In this document: in pieces, positions 28,444 through 39,729 of the stretch
Layout: every line of letters starts with the position of its first letter
Position numbering within the stretch: the first letter of the stretch is position 1
Origin: Paraburkholderia monticola
GTDB lineage: Bacteria > Pseudomonadota > Gammaproteobacteria > Burkholderiales > Burkholderiaceae
Length of the DNA stretch: 64,000 nucleotides
Reading direction: 5' to 3'
Assembly: GCF_001580545.1 (NCBI RefSeq)
Contig: NZ_LRBG01000005.1
Location: forward strand, 248,001 to 312,000
The notes under the pieces: generated by a model
Seen by the model: the letters and a program-made list of their open reading frames with translations, nothing else
What the model was told of the DNA's origin: nothing
Database searches by the model: none
Program-made: the position numbers and the translations under genes

Positions 28444-28467
28444 AATGATTACCGATCGGTAATCATT
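28444..28467. promoter_or_regulatory. Perfect 24-bp palindrome, candidate operator
   Basis: Every base from 28444 to 28467 matches its reverse complement; the core is TACCGATCGGTA. The core resembles operators of TetR-family repressors. It lies between two small leftward genes, upstream of the one at 28134-28361. No TetR-type gene occurs in the window, so the binding protein would be encoded elsewhere. Confidence 0.65.
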
Positions 28468-28528
28468 GCATTCTTCGCTCAGAAACCCCAATAACGGGGC
28501 GTTATTTTCGTCAAGAAATTCAACTTTG

Positions 28529-28759
28529 TTATTGCCGTTCAAGCGAGGCCGCCGGCACATCGGCAAACCGTTCGAGCGCGCGATGGCCTTCCCGATGGGC
28601 TTCCGCCTCATCGAAAAAGGTCTTTTCGCTATATGCAATGACTTTGAATCCACTGCCAGCCGACCGTGGAACCGTAATCCCCCAATGCCAACCGCCCTCC
28701 TGCTCGAACACGTGGAGGGACGGCGACAAGCGCAAATCGTGTGACGAAGACAATCTCAT
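28529..28759 (-). CDS. Small hypothetical protein
   Basis: 76 residues from the ATG at 28759, chosen because a GAGG ribosome-binding site lies 6 nt before it; two upstream in-frame ATGs (28783, 28795) are less well placed. Sequence features include HVFEQEGGWHWGITVPR and EKTFFDEAEAHREGHRALERFAD, which suggests a small alpha/beta domain. No family is recognised. A short stem CCCC/GGGG with TTT lies just after its stop codon. It shares the AT-rich islet with the gene at 28134-28361. Confidence 0.55.
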   Translation of the reverse strand: MRLSSSHDLRLSPSLHVFEQEGGWHWGITVPRSAGSGFKVIAYSEKTFFDEAEAHREGHRALERFADVPAASLERQ

Positions 28760-29027
28760 GACATGCCTCACCTTTCCAGACATTCGAAGCAACAACCCGC
28801 TTCGAACAGTTTAGGCGTTATTTTGCTGCGCCGCAGCAAGAAATTGTTAGAGAGTGCGCACCAAAATCCTGGAGATAGTCAGACGCGCTGACTGAAGCCC
28901 GCGAGCGATCCTGAATTTTTGCCAGTCTCGCACTAAATCATTGCAGTTGCCGGTACGACGATTTCGCGTTCGCATTCGCCGCTACGCGCATTCCTCAGCC
29001 GTTCGCACACCGCACACCGCGTGAAAT
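28760..29027. other. Intergenic part of the AT-rich islet
   Basis: No gene seen. It holds an 8-bp inverted repeat with one central base, TTGCTGCG-C-CGCAGCAA, at 28823-28839, about 65 bp upstream of the small gene at 28759. It could be an operator or a 5' hairpin. Confidence 0.45.
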
Positions 29028-29053
29028 AAAAAAACCGCGCTTCAAAAGCGCGG
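29028..29053 (-). terminator. Terminator of lolA
   Basis: Stem CCGCGCTT (29035-29042) / AAGCGCGG (29046-29053), 3-nt loop, with a run of seven A on the left that reads as T on the minus strand. It lies 52 bp beyond the lolA stop. Confidence 0.9.
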
Positions 29054-29104
29054 CTTTTGCGGGCTTTGGCGATGGCGCCGCGCAGCGGCACCCACCCCCA
29101 AGGC

Positions 29105-29836
29105 TTATCCGTTGATCACATCGGCGCCTTTCGGCACCGTGAACTTGAACGCATCGGGCGGCAATGGTGGATTTTTCTGGATGTTCGAGAACGTCAGCAG
29201 CGTGACGTTGCCGAACACGTCGTGCAATTCCATCGCTTCGAGATTGCCGTCCTTGAAGCCGATGCCCACGCGTTCGAACTGCGTGTCCTTCGCCTTCGGC
29301 GTCAGTTCGAGCCAGTCGATGCCGGCCTTCACACCCGCGTCACGCAGCGTGAAGTTCTTGTCCAGATCGTTGCTGCCGAACAGGATCGCCGCCGGGCTCG
29401 CGCCGAGCGCATTGCCGAGCGTACGCACCGTGACCTGGTTCAGATCCTTGTCGTACACGTAGAGCTTGTCGCCGTCCGCCTGCAGCAATTGCGCGTAGGG
29501 CTTCTCGTATTGCCAGATGAACTTGCCGGGCCGCGCGAACATGAACGTGCCGCTCGACGTGGTGGACTTGCTGGGGTTCGGTGTGGAGAGCGCATCGCTC
29601 GCGCCCTGCGCCTTGCTCGGCGCGCGCACTTCCTGCTGCACGAAGGTGCCGCGCGCCGAATGAACCTGCGCGACGAACGCCTTCAATTGCTCGGTGCCGC
29701 TCGCGAATGCGTGCGACGCGACGAGCAGCGACGCACCGATCGCGACGCTGACAGCGGTGCGCGCGATCTTGCGCGCGAACTCGCCGACGCGGCCCACATG
29801 ACGCTCTCGGGCGTCCTGCTGCGCGATTGCTTGCAT
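29105..29836 (-). CDS. lolA: Outer-membrane lipoprotein carrier protein LolA
   Basis: 243 residues from the ATG at 29836. It is the periplasmic chaperone that takes lipoproteins from LolCDE to LolB at the outer membrane. A longer than usual N-region precedes the signal core ([19 protein letters not shown]). The mature part has the LolA landmarks [43 protein letters not shown] and [13 protein letters not shown] Ser/Thr/Pro insert (about residues 90-105) is seen after the first strand. It lies 135 bp downstream of ftsK. Confidence 0.94.
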   Translation of the reverse strand: MQAIAQQDARERHVGRVGEFARKIARTAVSVAIGASLLVASHAFASGTEQLKAFVAQVHSARGTFVQQEVRAPSKAQGASDALSTPNPSKSTTSSGTFMFARPGKFIWQYEKPYAQLLQADGDKLYVYDKDLNQVTVRTLGNALGASPAAILFGSNDLDKNFTLRDAGVKAGIDWLELTPKAKDTQFERVGIGFKDGNLEAMELHDVFGNVTLLTFSNIQKNPPLPPDAFKFTVPKGADVING

Positions 29837-29971
29837 AGGTTTTTCTCCCTTGATTGAATTCGGTGATGGGCTGCGCCGGGTCGGTGCACTCGCTGAACCC
29901 AGAGTGCTAACCCGGCGTCGAGCCGCAATGGTGCACACGACGGTGCACGCGAGGGCCGCCAATGGCGACGG

Positions 29972-32278
29972 CTATTCCGTTTCTCGCGCCGGCGCCAGAA
30001 TCTCGCGATTGCCGTTCGACGACATCGCCGACACCACGCCCGAATTCTCCATCTGTTCGAGCAGACGCGCGGCCCGGTTGTAGCCGATGCGCAGGTGCCG
30101 CTGCACGAGCGAGATCGATGCGCGACGATTCTTCAGCACGACGTCGACCGCCTGATCGTATAACGGGTCCGACTCGCCTTCGGTGGACGCGGCGCCCGCC
30201 GAACCTTCATCGCCTTCGCCGCTCACGCCGCCTTCGAGAATGCCCTCGATATAGTTCGGCTCGCCCTGCTCCTTGAGCTTGTCGACGACACGATGCACCT
30301 CTTCGTCCGACACGAACGCGCCGTGCACGCGCACCGGCAAGCCGCTGCCCGGCGGCAGATACAGCATGTCGCCCATGCCCAGCAGCGACTCGGCGCCCTG
30401 CTGGTCGAGAATCGTGCGCGAGTCGATCTTCGAGGACACCTGGAACGCCATGCGGGTCGGCACGTTGGCCTTGATCAGACCGGTGATCACGTCGACCGAC
30501 GGACGCTGCGTCGCAAGAATCAGGTGGATGCCAGCCGCGCGCGCCTTCTGCGCGATCCGCGCGATCAGCTCTTCGACCTTCTTGCCGACGACCATCATCA
30601 GGTCGGCCAGTTCGTCGATGACGATCACGATGTTCGGCAAACGCGTGAGCGGTTCCGGATCGTCCGGTGTCAGGCTGAACGGATTCGGCAGCTTCTCTTC
30701 GCGCTTGGCCGCTTCGTCGATCTTGTTGTTGTAGCCGGCGAGGTTGCGCACACCGACCTTGCTCATCAGCTTGTAGCGGCGCTCCATTTCGGCGACCGCC
30801 CAGTTCAGCGCGTGGCCCGCCTGACGCATGTCGGTGACGACCGGACACAGCAGATGCGGAATGCCTTCGTAGACGCTCATTTCGAGCATCTTCGGATCGA
30901 TCAGGATCATGCGCACCTGGTCGGCGCTCGCCTTGTACAGCAGCGACAGGATCATCGCGTTGATACCGACCGACTTGCCCGAACCGGTCGTGCCCGCGAC
31001 GAGCAGGTGCGGCATCTTCGCGAGGTCCGCGCACACCGGCTTGCCGCCGATGTCCTTGCCAAGACCCATCGTGAGTGGCGAGGCGGCGTCCGCATAGACG
31101 GTCGAGCCGAGAATTTCGGACAGGCTCACGGTCTGGCGGCGCTGATTCGGCAGCTCCAACGCCATGCAGTTCTTGCCCGGAATCGTTTCGACCACGCGGA
31201 TCGACACGAGCGACAGCGAGCGCGCGAGATCCTTCGCGAGATTGACGATCTGGCTGCCTTTCACGCCGGTGGCCGGCTCGATTTCGTAACGCGTGACGAC
31301 GGGGCCCGGATACGCGGCGACCACGCTCACTTCGACACCGAAGTCCTTCAACTTCTTCTCGATCAGACGCGACGTGAATTCGAGCGTGTCCGCGGAGATG
31401 GTTTCCTGCGCGGCGGGCGCGGGGTCGAGCAGCGAGATGGCCGGCAGCGTCGAGTCGCCCGGCAGATCGGTAAAGAGCGGCACCTGCCGTTCCTTTTCGA
31501 CGCGCTCCGACTTCGCCGGCGTGACGAGCGGCGGCACGATCATCACGGGCTCGTGCTCCTCGATGCGCACGCGGCCCTTCTCGACCTTGCCTTCGCGCTT
31601 CACAGCGGCCGCTTCGCCGAGCTTGCGATCACGCCCTGCTTCACGACGCAGCTTCGCGAACGTCACCGCGGAAATGATCGACTCGCCGACCTTTTCCGAG
31701 ACCGACAGCCACGAAAAGCGGAAGTACAGCGACAAGCCGATTGCCAGCCCGAGCAGCAGCGCGAGCGTGCCGCCGGTGAAGCCAAGCGCATGCGACACGC
31801 CACGGGCGACCGCCTCGCCGATCACGCCGCCGGGCGCGCGCGGCAACTGCACTTTCAACGACCACATGCGCAGCGCCTCGAGGCCGTTACACGACAGCAG
31901 CACGAGCATGAACGCGAACGCGTCCGCGAGCCAGCTCACGCCGCGCGGCGCTTCGTCGTCCGGCTCTTCGTTGCGGGTGATGCGCTTGTAGTTCGCGGAG
32001 ATGTGGCGACCGAGCAGCACGATCCACCAGTAGGCGGACAGACCGAACAGCAGCAGCAGGATGTCCGAGGTCCATGCGCCGACGCGGCCCGCCCAGTTCG
32101 AGATATGGTCGACCTGGGCGGCGTGGGTCCAGCTCGGGTCGTGCCTGCTGTAGCTGACGAGCGACATCAGCAGGAATACGCCGAGCGCCACCTGCAGAAT
32201 CCAGCGGATTTCGGTGAAGAGGCGCGACATGCGGTGCGGCAATGCCTGCGCGCTCGCGGAGTAAGGAGCTTTTGCCAT
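29972..32278 (-). CDS. ftsK: DNA translocase FtsK
   Basis: 768 residues. Four N-terminal membrane helices (between about 20 and 190) anchor it at the septum. A short linker is followed by the motor: Walker [10 protein letters not shown] at 429-437 and Walker [13 protein letters not shown] near 551-562. The C-terminal gamma winged helix (about 705-768; [21 protein letters not shown]) reads KOPS sequences and activates XerCD at dif. The linker is much shorter than in E. coli FtsK, as is normal for betaproteobacteria. It is divergent from trxB. Confidence 0.97.
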   Translation of the reverse strand: MAKAPYSASAQALPHRMSRLFTEIRWILQVALGVFLLMSLVSYSRHDPSWTHAAQVDHISNWAGRVGAWTSDILLLLFGLSAYWWIVLLGRHISANYKRITRNEEPDDEAPRGVSWLADAFAFMLVLLSCNGLEALRMWSLKVQLPRAPGGVIGEAVARGVSHALGFTGGTLALLLGLAIGLSLYFRFSWLSVSEKVGESIISAVTFAKLRREAGRDRKLGEAAAVKREGKVEKGRVRIEEHEPVMIVPPLVTPAKSERVEKERQVPLFTDLPGDSTLPAISLLDPAPAAQETISADTLEFTSRLIEKKLKDFGVEVSVVAAYPGPVVTRYEIEPATGVKGSQIVNLAKDLARSLSLVSIRVVETIPGKNCMALELPNQRRQTVSLSEILGSTVYADAASPLTMGLGKDIGGKPVCADLAKMPHLLVAGTTGSGKSVGINAMILSLLYKASADQVRMILIDPKMLEMSVYEGIPHLLCPVVTDMRQAGHALNWAVAEMERRYKLMSKVGVRNLAGYNNKIDEAAKREEKLPNPFSLTPDDPEPLTRLPNIVIVIDELADLMMVVGKKVEELIARIAQKARAAGIHLILATQRPSVDVITGLIKANVPTRMAFQVSSKIDSRTILDQQGAESLLGMGDMLYLPPGSGLPVRVHGAFVSDEEVHRVVDKLKEQGEPNYIEGILEGGVSGEGDEGSAGAASTEGESDPLYDQAVDVVLKNRRASISLVQRHLRIGYNRAARLLEQMENSGVVSAMSSNGNREILAPARETE

Positions 32279-33671
<1,393 letters not shown>

Positions 33672-33771
33672 TCCGCTGATCCGCTGCGCGTCGTCTTATG
33701 GCGACGCAAAGCCGCGACAGCGGGCGCAACAGTAAAATGACGGTGGCGCGCAGCGCGGCCGTCATGGGTTC

Positions 33772-33813
33772 ACGAAGGCCGCGGCTGAAATGCCGGCGGC
33801 CTTCGTCGTTTTT
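33772..33813 (+). terminator. Terminator downstream of trxB
   Basis: Perfect 11-bp stem (33772-33782 with 33796-33806) and a 13-nt loop, then CGTTTTT. It is about 100 bp after the trxB stop. A TAAAAT -10-like box at 33733-33738 lies just before it, so a very short transcript is possible; the -35 region is poor. Confidence 0.8.
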
Positions 33814-33906
33814 GCCGCCTTGATCGTGTGGGTGCGCGTTGCCCCCGCGGCGCATCCGCCACCCCACCCCGCCCGACCGATCGACCTTTCCGTCCGTATT
33901 GCCGAT

Positions 33907-34674
33907 ATGCCGAAGAATCAACCCCATCCGAACGAACCGAAACGCCCGCAAGCCGCCACGCGTGCCGCGCCCGCGCCGGCCGTGCCCGCCGTCGCGCCGA
34001 AGCTCGATCGCGCGTCCGGGCTGGCCGGACTCGGCGCATTGCGTGAAGCATTGAAGGGCGATGCTGAGCGGCGCGAGCGCGAACAGGCGGTGGCAAGAGC
34101 GGCACAGCGCGAAGCGGCCGCCGACGCCGATCTGTTCCGCCGCGAGATCGGCGAGGTCGCGCCACTTGCAAAACCGCCGCGCGCGACGCATCAGCGCAAT
34201 CCCCCGCCGCCGCTGCCGGTGCAGACGCTGCTCGACGAGGAAGCGGTGCTGCACGAAGCGATCTCCGACGAGTTCGATCCCGAGGTGCTGCTCGAAACCG
34301 ACGAAACGTTGTCGTATTGCCGCCCCGGCGTGAGCCGCGACGTCGTGCGCAAGCTGCGGCGCGGCGACTGGATCGTGCAGGCGCAGATCGACCTGCACGG
34401 CATGCGGCGCGAGGAAGCACGCGAGGCGCTCGCGGAATTCATCCGCGACTCGGTCAAGCGCGGGCTGCGCTGCCTACGGGTGATTCACGGCAAGGGTCTG
34501 GGATCGATCGGCAAGGAGCCGGTGCTGAAGGGCAAGGTGCGCGCCTGGCTCGTGCAGAAATCCGAGATCATCGCGTTCTGTCAGGCGCGCCCGCATGATG
34601 GCGGCGCCGGCGCCGTGGTCGTGCTGTTGCAGCCGGGGTCGGCGCCCGCGCACGGGGTCAACGTGAAGGTCTGA
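33907..34674 (+). CDS. Smr-domain protein
   Basis: 255 residues from the ATG at 33907; the frame is open back to 33790 but the added sequence overlaps the trxB terminator loop. The N-terminal half is charged and alanine/proline-rich. The C-terminal Smr domain (about 165-250) has the signatures DLHGMRREEAREALAEFI and RVIHGKGLGS, as in the YdaL/SmrA and SmrB proteins and the C-terminus of MutS2. Smr domains are nucleases acting on branched DNA or on mRNA in stalled ribosomes. It appears to be a single-gene unit. Confidence 0.9.
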   Translation: MPKNQPHPNEPKRPQAATRAAPAPAVPAVAPKLDRASGLAGLGALREALKGDAERREREQAVARAAQREAAADADLFRREIGEVAPLAKPPRATHQRNPPPPLPVQTLLDEEAVLHEAISDEFDPEVLLETDETLSYCRPGVSRDVVRKLRRGDWIVQAQIDLHGMRREEAREALAEFIRDSVKRGLRCLRVIHGKGLGSIGKEPVLKGKVRAWLVQKSEIIAFCQARPHDGGAGAVVVLLQPGSAPAHGVNVKV

Positions 34675-34788
34675 GGTCGATTTTCGCGGCTGTCGTTCGT
34701 CGTCGGGTAAACGGCCAGCCTGGCCGTCGCGCGGTGGCCGTCGTTGCCACGGCGTGTCCGTGCTGTGCAACCGTCAAAGGTGATCGCG

Positions 34789-35448
34789 ATGCCCCTGAAG
34801 CTCTATGCCCACCCGTTCTCGTCGTACTGCCAGAAGGCGCTGACCGCGCTGTACGAAAACGGCACGCCGTTCGAGATGCGCCTGCTCGCGTACGACGACC
34901 CGCAGGTGATGGCCGAATTCGCCGCGCTGTGGCCGATCAAGCGATTCCCCGTGCTCGTCGACGGCGGGCGCACGGTGCCCGAGGCGAGCATCATCATCGA
35001 ATATCTGGGCCTGCACTATCCGGGACCGGTCGCGCTGTTGCCGGACGATCCGCGCGCCGCGCTCGAGGTGCGCGCGATGGACCGCTTCTTCGACAACTAC
35101 ATTTCGACGCCGCAGCAAAAGATCGTCTTCGACAGCCTGCGCGCCGAAGCCGAGCGTGACACGCGCGGCGTCGCCGATGCGCGCACGATGCTCGACACCT
35201 CGTACGCATGGCTCGACCGGCACATGGCCGAGCGCGAATGGGCCGCCGGCGAGAGCTTCAGCCTCGCCGACTGCGGCGCCGCCCCGTTCCTGTTCTATGC
35301 CGACTGGACCCACCCAATCGACCCCGCGTTCACGCACGTGCGCGCGTACCGGCAGCGGCTGCTCGCGCGGCCGTCGTTCGCACGCGCGGTCGACGAGGCA
35401 CGGCCGTATCGGCCGTGGTTTCCGCTCGGTGCGCCGGATCGGGATTGA
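34789..35448 (+). CDS. Glutathione S-transferase family protein
   Basis: 219 residues from the ATG at 34789, which has a GG-rich ribosome-binding site; the frame upstream is not family-like. The thioredoxin-fold N-terminal domain (KLYAHPFSSYCQKALTALYENGTPF, FPVLVDGGRTVPEASIIIEYL) contains the cis-proline and the glutathione-binding Glu-Ala-Ser. The helical C-terminal domain includes the FSLADCGAAPFLFY capping motif. SSYCQK at the active site suggests a Ser/Cys-type class. The substrate is unknown. Confidence 0.9.
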   Translation: MPLKLYAHPFSSYCQKALTALYENGTPFEMRLLAYDDPQVMAEFAALWPIKRFPVLVDGGRTVPEASIIIEYLGLHYPGPVALLPDDPRAALEVRAMDRFFDNYISTPQQKIVFDSLRAEAERDTRGVADARTMLDTSYAWLDRHMAEREWAAGESFSLADCGAAPFLFYADWTHPIDPAFTHVRAYRQRLLARPSFARAVDEARPYRPWFPLGAPDRD

Positions 35449-35568
35449 GCCTCGAGCGGCGGTGGCGGGCACTCACCGGCAGACAACCGGTTTTGCTGGC
35501 TGTAGACTTCCTGTCGAATCGCAAGCCCGCCCCGGCCTTCTGCCGGCTCACCACCCATAAGGCAAACC

Positions 35569-36489
35569 ATGGACCGTTTCGAAGCGATGGAGATCTTCAC
35601 ACGCGTGGTGGAAGCGAACAGCTTCACCAAGGTTTCGGAGTCGCTCGATCTGCCGCGCGCGAAGGTCAGCCGCACGATCCAGGCGCTCGAGGAACACGTC
35701 GGCGTGCGGCTCCTGAACCGCTCGACGCGCCAGGTCAGCGTGACCGAAGACGGCGCAGCGTTCTACGAGCGCTGCGTGCGCATTCTCGCCGACGTCGCCG
35801 ACGCCGAATCGTCGCTGTCGAATCAGCGCGAGAGCCCGGCCGGCACGATACGCGTCGACACGTCCGGCACGCTCGCGCGCGCGCTGCTGCTGCCCGCGCT
35901 CGAAGATTTCTATGAACAGTACCCGCAAATCGACGTGCGACTCGGCCTCGCGGATCGCAACATCGATCTGATTCAGGACGCCGTCGATTGCGTGATCCGC
36001 ATGGGTACGCCGGAGGAATCCAGTCTCGTCGCGAGGCGCATCGGTCTCGCGCGCATCGTCACGTGCGCGTCGCCGGCGTACCTCGCGAAATACGGCACGC
36101 CTGCCACGCTCGAGGACCTCGCCAATCATCGCGCGGTCAACTACGTGTCCGCACGCACCGGCAGGACCTTCCCGTTCGAATACGAAGTGGGCGGCGAAAT
36201 CGAGCGCGTGCCGATGACAAGCACGCTCGCGGTCAACGACGGTTCCGTGTATATCGGTGCGGCGGTGCTCGGACACGGCATCATCCAGCCGTCGCGTTTC
36301 ATGGTTGCGAAGCTGATCGAGCAAGGCGCGCTCACGGAGATTCTCGGCAACTACACGAGCCCCGGCACGCCGCTGTCGATCCTCTATGCGCATCGCCGCA
36401 ATCTGAGTTCGCGCTTGCGCGCGTTCATCGACTGGGTCAGCGAACTCGCGCGAAACAATCCGGATTTGCGTTTGCCCGACACGGCGTAA
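35569..36489 (+). CDS. LysR-family transcriptional regulator
   Basis: 306 residues. The N-terminal winged helix-turn-helix is MDRFEAMEIFTRVVEANSF... with SESLDLPRAKVSRTIQALEEHVGVRLLNRSTR, and the effector-binding domain covers about 90-300. It falls in the large CrgA-like subgroup of LysR regulators, which often control a divergent oxidoreductase. The nearest gene upstream is the GST, read in the same direction 120 bp away, so its target is not evident. It shares a terminator with the sugar ABC operon. Confidence 0.9.
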   Translation: MDRFEAMEIFTRVVEANSFTKVSESLDLPRAKVSRTIQALEEHVGVRLLNRSTRQVSVTEDGAAFYERCVRILADVADAESSLSNQRESPAGTIRVDTSGTLARALLLPALEDFYEQYPQIDVRLGLADRNIDLIQDAVDCVIRMGTPEESSLVARRIGLARIVTCASPAYLAKYGTPATLEDLANHRAVNYVSARTGRTFPFEYEVGGEIERVPMTSTLAVNDGSVYIGAAVLGHGIIQPSRFMVAKLIEQGALTEILGNYTSPGTPLSILYAHRRNLSSRLRAFIDWVSELARNNPDLRLPDTA

Positions 36490-36496
36490 CGCTGCA

Positions 36497-36536
36497 AAAA
36501 ACAAAAACCCCATGCGCCTTCAACGCACGGGGTCTT
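36497..36536. terminator. Bidirectional terminator between LysR gene and sugar ABC operon
   Basis: Stem at 36507-36516 with 36524-36533 (one mismatch), with an A-rich run on the left (T run for the leftward operon) and TCTTTCT on the right. It separates two convergent transcripts. Confidence 0.85.
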
Positions 36537-36558
36537 TCTGAAGCGACGGCTTTAACGC

Positions 36559-37674
36559 TCAGGCGATCCGCTCTTCATTCGCCGGATCGAACAGCACCGC
36601 CTTCGACGTATCGAACAACAGCGTCGTATTTTTCTCCGGCTGCGGATTCGACGCCGGGTGCACGCGGCTCACGATACGCTTGCCGTTGACCTGCGCGAAC
36701 ACCAGCGTGTCCGGACCGGTCGGCTCGATCACGTCGACCTTCACTTCGACCGGCTGCAGCTTCGAGTCGTCGCCGTGCGCGCCGCGCGCGTCGGTGATGC
36801 GCTCCGGACGCAAGCCGAGAATCACGTTGTTGCCAACGTGCGAGCGCACCTTGCCCGAATCGAACGGCAGCACCAGCACCTTGCGCGCGACGCCGGTATC
36901 GAGTTCGATGCCGACACCCGAGCCCTGCTCGACCAGCTTGCCTTCGATGAAGTTCATCGGCGGCGCGCCGATGAAGCCCGCCACGAACAGGTTCGACGGC
37001 GAGTCGTAGATGTCCTGCGGCGCGCCGAACTGCTGCACGATGCCGTCCTTCATCACCGCGATGCGGTCGCCGAGCGTCATCGCTTCGATCTGGTCGTGCG
37101 TCACGTAGACGATCGTCGTGCCGAGGCGCTGATGCAGCAGCTTGATTTCCGAACGCATCTCGATACGCAGCTTCGCGTCGAGGTTCGACAGCGGCTCGTC
37201 GAACAGGAACATCACCGGATCGCGCGCGAGCGCGCGGCCCATCGCGACGCGCTGACGCTGGCCGCCCGACAGCTGGCCCGGCTTGCGGTCGAGCAGATGG
37301 GTGATCTGCAGCGTGTTCGACACACGATCGACGATCTGCGTCTGCTCCTGCTTCGGCACCTTGCGGATGTTCAGGCCGAACGAGATGTTCTCGCGCACCG
37401 TCATCGACGGATACAGCGCGTACGACTGGAACACCATCGCGATGTCGCGATCTTTCGGCGACAGGTTGTTCACCGTCTTGCCGTCGATCTGGATCTCGCC
37501 CTTGGTCACGGTTTCGAGACCGGCAATCATGTTGAGCAGCGTCGACTTACCGCAGCCCGAGCCGCCGACCAGAATCAGGAACTGGCCGTCTTCGATGTCG
37601 ATGTTGACACCCTTCAGAACCGGCACCCCGTTCGGGTAGGTCTTGTACACGTCACGGATGGAAAGGCTTGCCAT
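36559..37674 (-). CDS. ugpC: Sugar ABC transporter ATP-binding protein (UgpC/MsmK type)
   Basis: 371 residues. Walker A GGSGCGKST, signature LSGGQRQRVAMGRALARDP and Walker B VMFLFDEPLSNLDAKLR are complete, and a C-terminal TOBE-type regulatory domain (from about residue 240) matches the MalK/UgpC group. It powers uptake with the two permeases and binding protein encoded just upstream. It is the last gene of the four-gene leftward operon, starting about 100 bp after the second permease gene. Confidence 0.92.
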   Translation of the reverse strand: MASLSIRDVYKTYPNGVPVLKGVNIDIEDGQFLILVGGSGCGKSTLLNMIAGLETVTKGEIQIDGKTVNNLSPKDRDIAMVFQSYALYPSMTVRENISFGLNIRKVPKQEQTQIVDRVSNTLQITHLLDRKPGQLSGGQRQRVAMGRALARDPVMFLFDEPLSNLDAKLRIEMRSEIKLLHQRLGTTIVYVTHDQIEAMTLGDRIAVMKDGIVQQFGAPQDIYDSPSNLFVAGFIGAPPMNFIEGKLVEQGSGVGIELDTGVARKVLVLPFDSGKVRSHVGNNVILGLRPERITDARGAHGDDSKLQPVEVKVDVIEPTGPDTLVFAQVNGKRIVSRVHPASNPQPEKNTTLLFDTSKAVLFDPANEERIA

Positions 37675-37777
37675 GCTGTGAATCCTCTAGTCTCTGGTAC
37701 TGCTTGAAAACGTCTTGTCGGGTGACGGCGGCACGGGTTCAGTGCAACGCCGTCGCTCTCGGTTGGGTTAGCCCGGG

Positions 37778-38635
37778 TTAGCCCTTCACCGCGCCCGCGG
37801 TCAGGCCGCGCACGAAGTAACGTCCGGCGATGATGTAGACGAGCAGCGTGGGCAGCGCCGCGATGATCGCGCCGGCCATGTCCACGTTGTATTCCTTCAC
37901 GCCGGTCGAGGTGTTCACGAGGTTGTTCAGCGCGACGGTGATCGGCATCGAATCGACGCCGGAGAACACGATACCGAACAGGAAGTCGTTCCAGATCTGC
38001 GTGAATTGCCAGATCAGGCACACCATGAAAATCGGCAGCGACACCGGCAGCAGGATCTTCGTGAAGATCATGAAGAAGCCCGCGCCGTCGATCCGCGCGG
38101 CCTTCACGAGTTCAGCCGGGATGCTCACGTAGAAGTTGCGGAAGAACATCGTCGTGAAGGCGATACCGTAGATCACGTGCACGAGCACCAGACCGCTCGT
38201 CGTGTTCGACAGGCCGAGGATGCCTTCGAGGCGCGCCATCGGCAGCAGGATCGCCTGGAACGGGATGAAGCAGCCGACCAGCAGCATCGTGAAGATCGGA
38301 TCGGCGCCGCGGAAACGCCAGTGCGTGAGCACATAGCCGTTGAACGCGCCGATGATCGACGAGATCAGCACGGCGGGAATCACCATGCGCACCGAGTTCA
38401 TGAAGAACGGCTGCATGCCGTCGCAGCGCACGCCGGTACACGCGCCGCTCCACGCCTTGATCCATGGCGCGAAGCTCCAGCTCGTCGGCGGCGTCAGCAG
38501 GTTGCCGGTGCGCAGCTGGTCGATGTCCTTGAACGACGTCGACAGCATCACGTACAGCGGGAACAGGAAGTACAGGGCGAACAGAATCAGGGCCGCGTAA
38601 ATGACGGCACGGCTAATCGTCATCTTAGGCTGCAT
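37778..38635 (-). CDS. gtsC: Sugar ABC transporter permease (GtsC/MalG type)
   Basis: 285 residues with six membrane helices. The EAA loop is AELVKAARIDGAGFFMIFTKILLP, ending in the conserved gly-rich contact with the ATPase. The N-terminus ISRAVIYAALILFALYFLFPLYVMLSTSFKD is typical of the MalG side. It overlaps the upstream permease gene by 11 bp, which suggests translational coupling. With its neighbours it probably imports glucose or mannose, judged from the binding protein and the adjacent glucose-catabolism genes. Confidence 0.9.
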   Translation of the reverse strand: MQPKMTISRAVIYAALILFALYFLFPLYVMLSTSFKDIDQLRTGNLLTPPTSWSFAPWIKAWSGACTGVRCDGMQPFFMNSVRMVIPAVLISSIIGAFNGYVLTHWRFRGADPIFTMLLVGCFIPFQAILLPMARLEGILGLSNTTSGLVLVHVIYGIAFTTMFFRNFYVSIPAELVKAARIDGAGFFMIFTKILLPVSLPIFMVCLIWQFTQIWNDFLFGIVFSGVDSMPITVALNNLVNTSTGVKEYNVDMAGAIIAALPTLLVYIIAGRYFVRGLTAGAVKG

Positions 38636-39563
38636 TGCGGGTGCTCCTCGATTCCAGATACATCAGCGGCACGAGCACGGCCACCACGGTAGCGAGCATC
38701 ATGATCGACGATGCCGCGCCGACGCCGAGCTGCCCGCGATTGAACGAAAACGTGTACATGAAAATGGCCGGCAGCGACGACGAGGTGCCCGGACCGCCAG
38801 CGGTCAGCGCGACGACCAGGTCGAACGTCTTGATGGTGATGTGGCAAAGGATCAGCAGCACGGAGAAGAACACCGGCCGCATGCTCGGAATCACGATCTT
38901 GCGGTAGATGGTCGGCAGGTTCGCGCCGTCCATCTGCGCGGCCTTGAAGATTTCGCTGTCGACGCCGCGCAGACCGGCGAGGAACAGCGCCATCACGAAG
39001 CCGGTGGACTGCCAGACCGCCGCGATCACGATACAGAAGATCGCCCTGTCCGGGTCGCCGAGCCAGTTGAACGAGAAGCTCGTCCAGCCCCAGTCGTGAA
39101 ACACTTTCTCGATGCCGATGCTCGGCGTCAGGATCCATTGCCATGCGGTGCCGGTCACGATGAACGACAGCGCCATCGGATACAGGAACACGGCACGCAA
39201 CGCGCCTTCATTGCGGATCTGCTGATCGAGCAGGATGGCAAGCAGGAGGCCAAGACCGATGCAGATACCGATGAACGGAATGCCGAACCAGCCGAGGTTG
39301 GCGGCCGAAGTCCAGAACACGTCGTTCTCGAACAGTTCGCGATAGCGGTCGAGACCCGCGAACTCCCAGCGAGGCATCAGCCGCGACGTAGAAAGCGACA
39401 GATAGCCGGTGATTCCAATAAAGCCATACACGAAGATCAGGCTGATCACGACGCTGGGTGCGAGCACCAGCTTCGGAATATAGCGATCGGCAAGGGCCGC
39501 CATGGGCGACGTGCGGCGGGTGACGGTGGCCGTTTTCCCGTTTCCGCTGATGGAAGCAGTCAC
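38625..39563 (-). CDS. gtsB: Sugar ABC transporter permease (GtsB/MalF type)
   Basis: 312 residues from a GTG at 39563, preceded by GGAG at suitable distance; the frame opens 16 codons earlier, and a first ATG occurs 20 codons later. Six membrane helices and the EAA loop SEIFKAAQMDGANLPTIYRKIVIP are present. Partner of the following permease, with which it overlaps by 11 bp. A strong hairpin lies between it and the binding-protein gene, consistent with lower expression than the binding protein. Confidence 0.88.
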   Translation of the reverse strand: MTASISGNGKTATVTRRTSPMAALADRYIPKLVLAPSVVISLIFVYGFIGITGYLSLSTSRLMPRWEFAGLDRYRELFENDVFWTSAANLGWFGIPFIGICIGLGLLLAILLDQQIRNEGALRAVFLYPMALSFIVTGTAWQWILTPSIGIEKVFHDWGWTSFSFNWLGDPDRAIFCIVIAAVWQSTGFVMALFLAGLRGVDSEIFKAAQMDGANLPTIYRKIVIPSMRPVFFSVLLILCHITIKTFDLVVALTAGGPGTSSSLPAIFMYTFSFNRGQLGVGAASSIMMLATVVAVLVPLMYLESRSTRNAA

Positions 39564-39729
39564 TACTCGACTCCTGCTGAAACTGTACCGCCGGGCTTGC
39601 CGTGCGCGCATGGCGCGGGACCGCGACGGCCTGGGTGTGACTCCATGAAACCAGGGGTGAGCCGCGTGGCGCCGGACCCCGCTGCGATCAAAAGCAGTTC
39701 GAGGTTCGACTCAACCCGGCCCGAAGGAG

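Noticed and set aside
33790..33906. Longer N-terminus of the Smr protein
   Set aside because: The extra codons overlap the loop and right arm of the trxB terminator and give a hydrophobic start not typical of Smr proteins.
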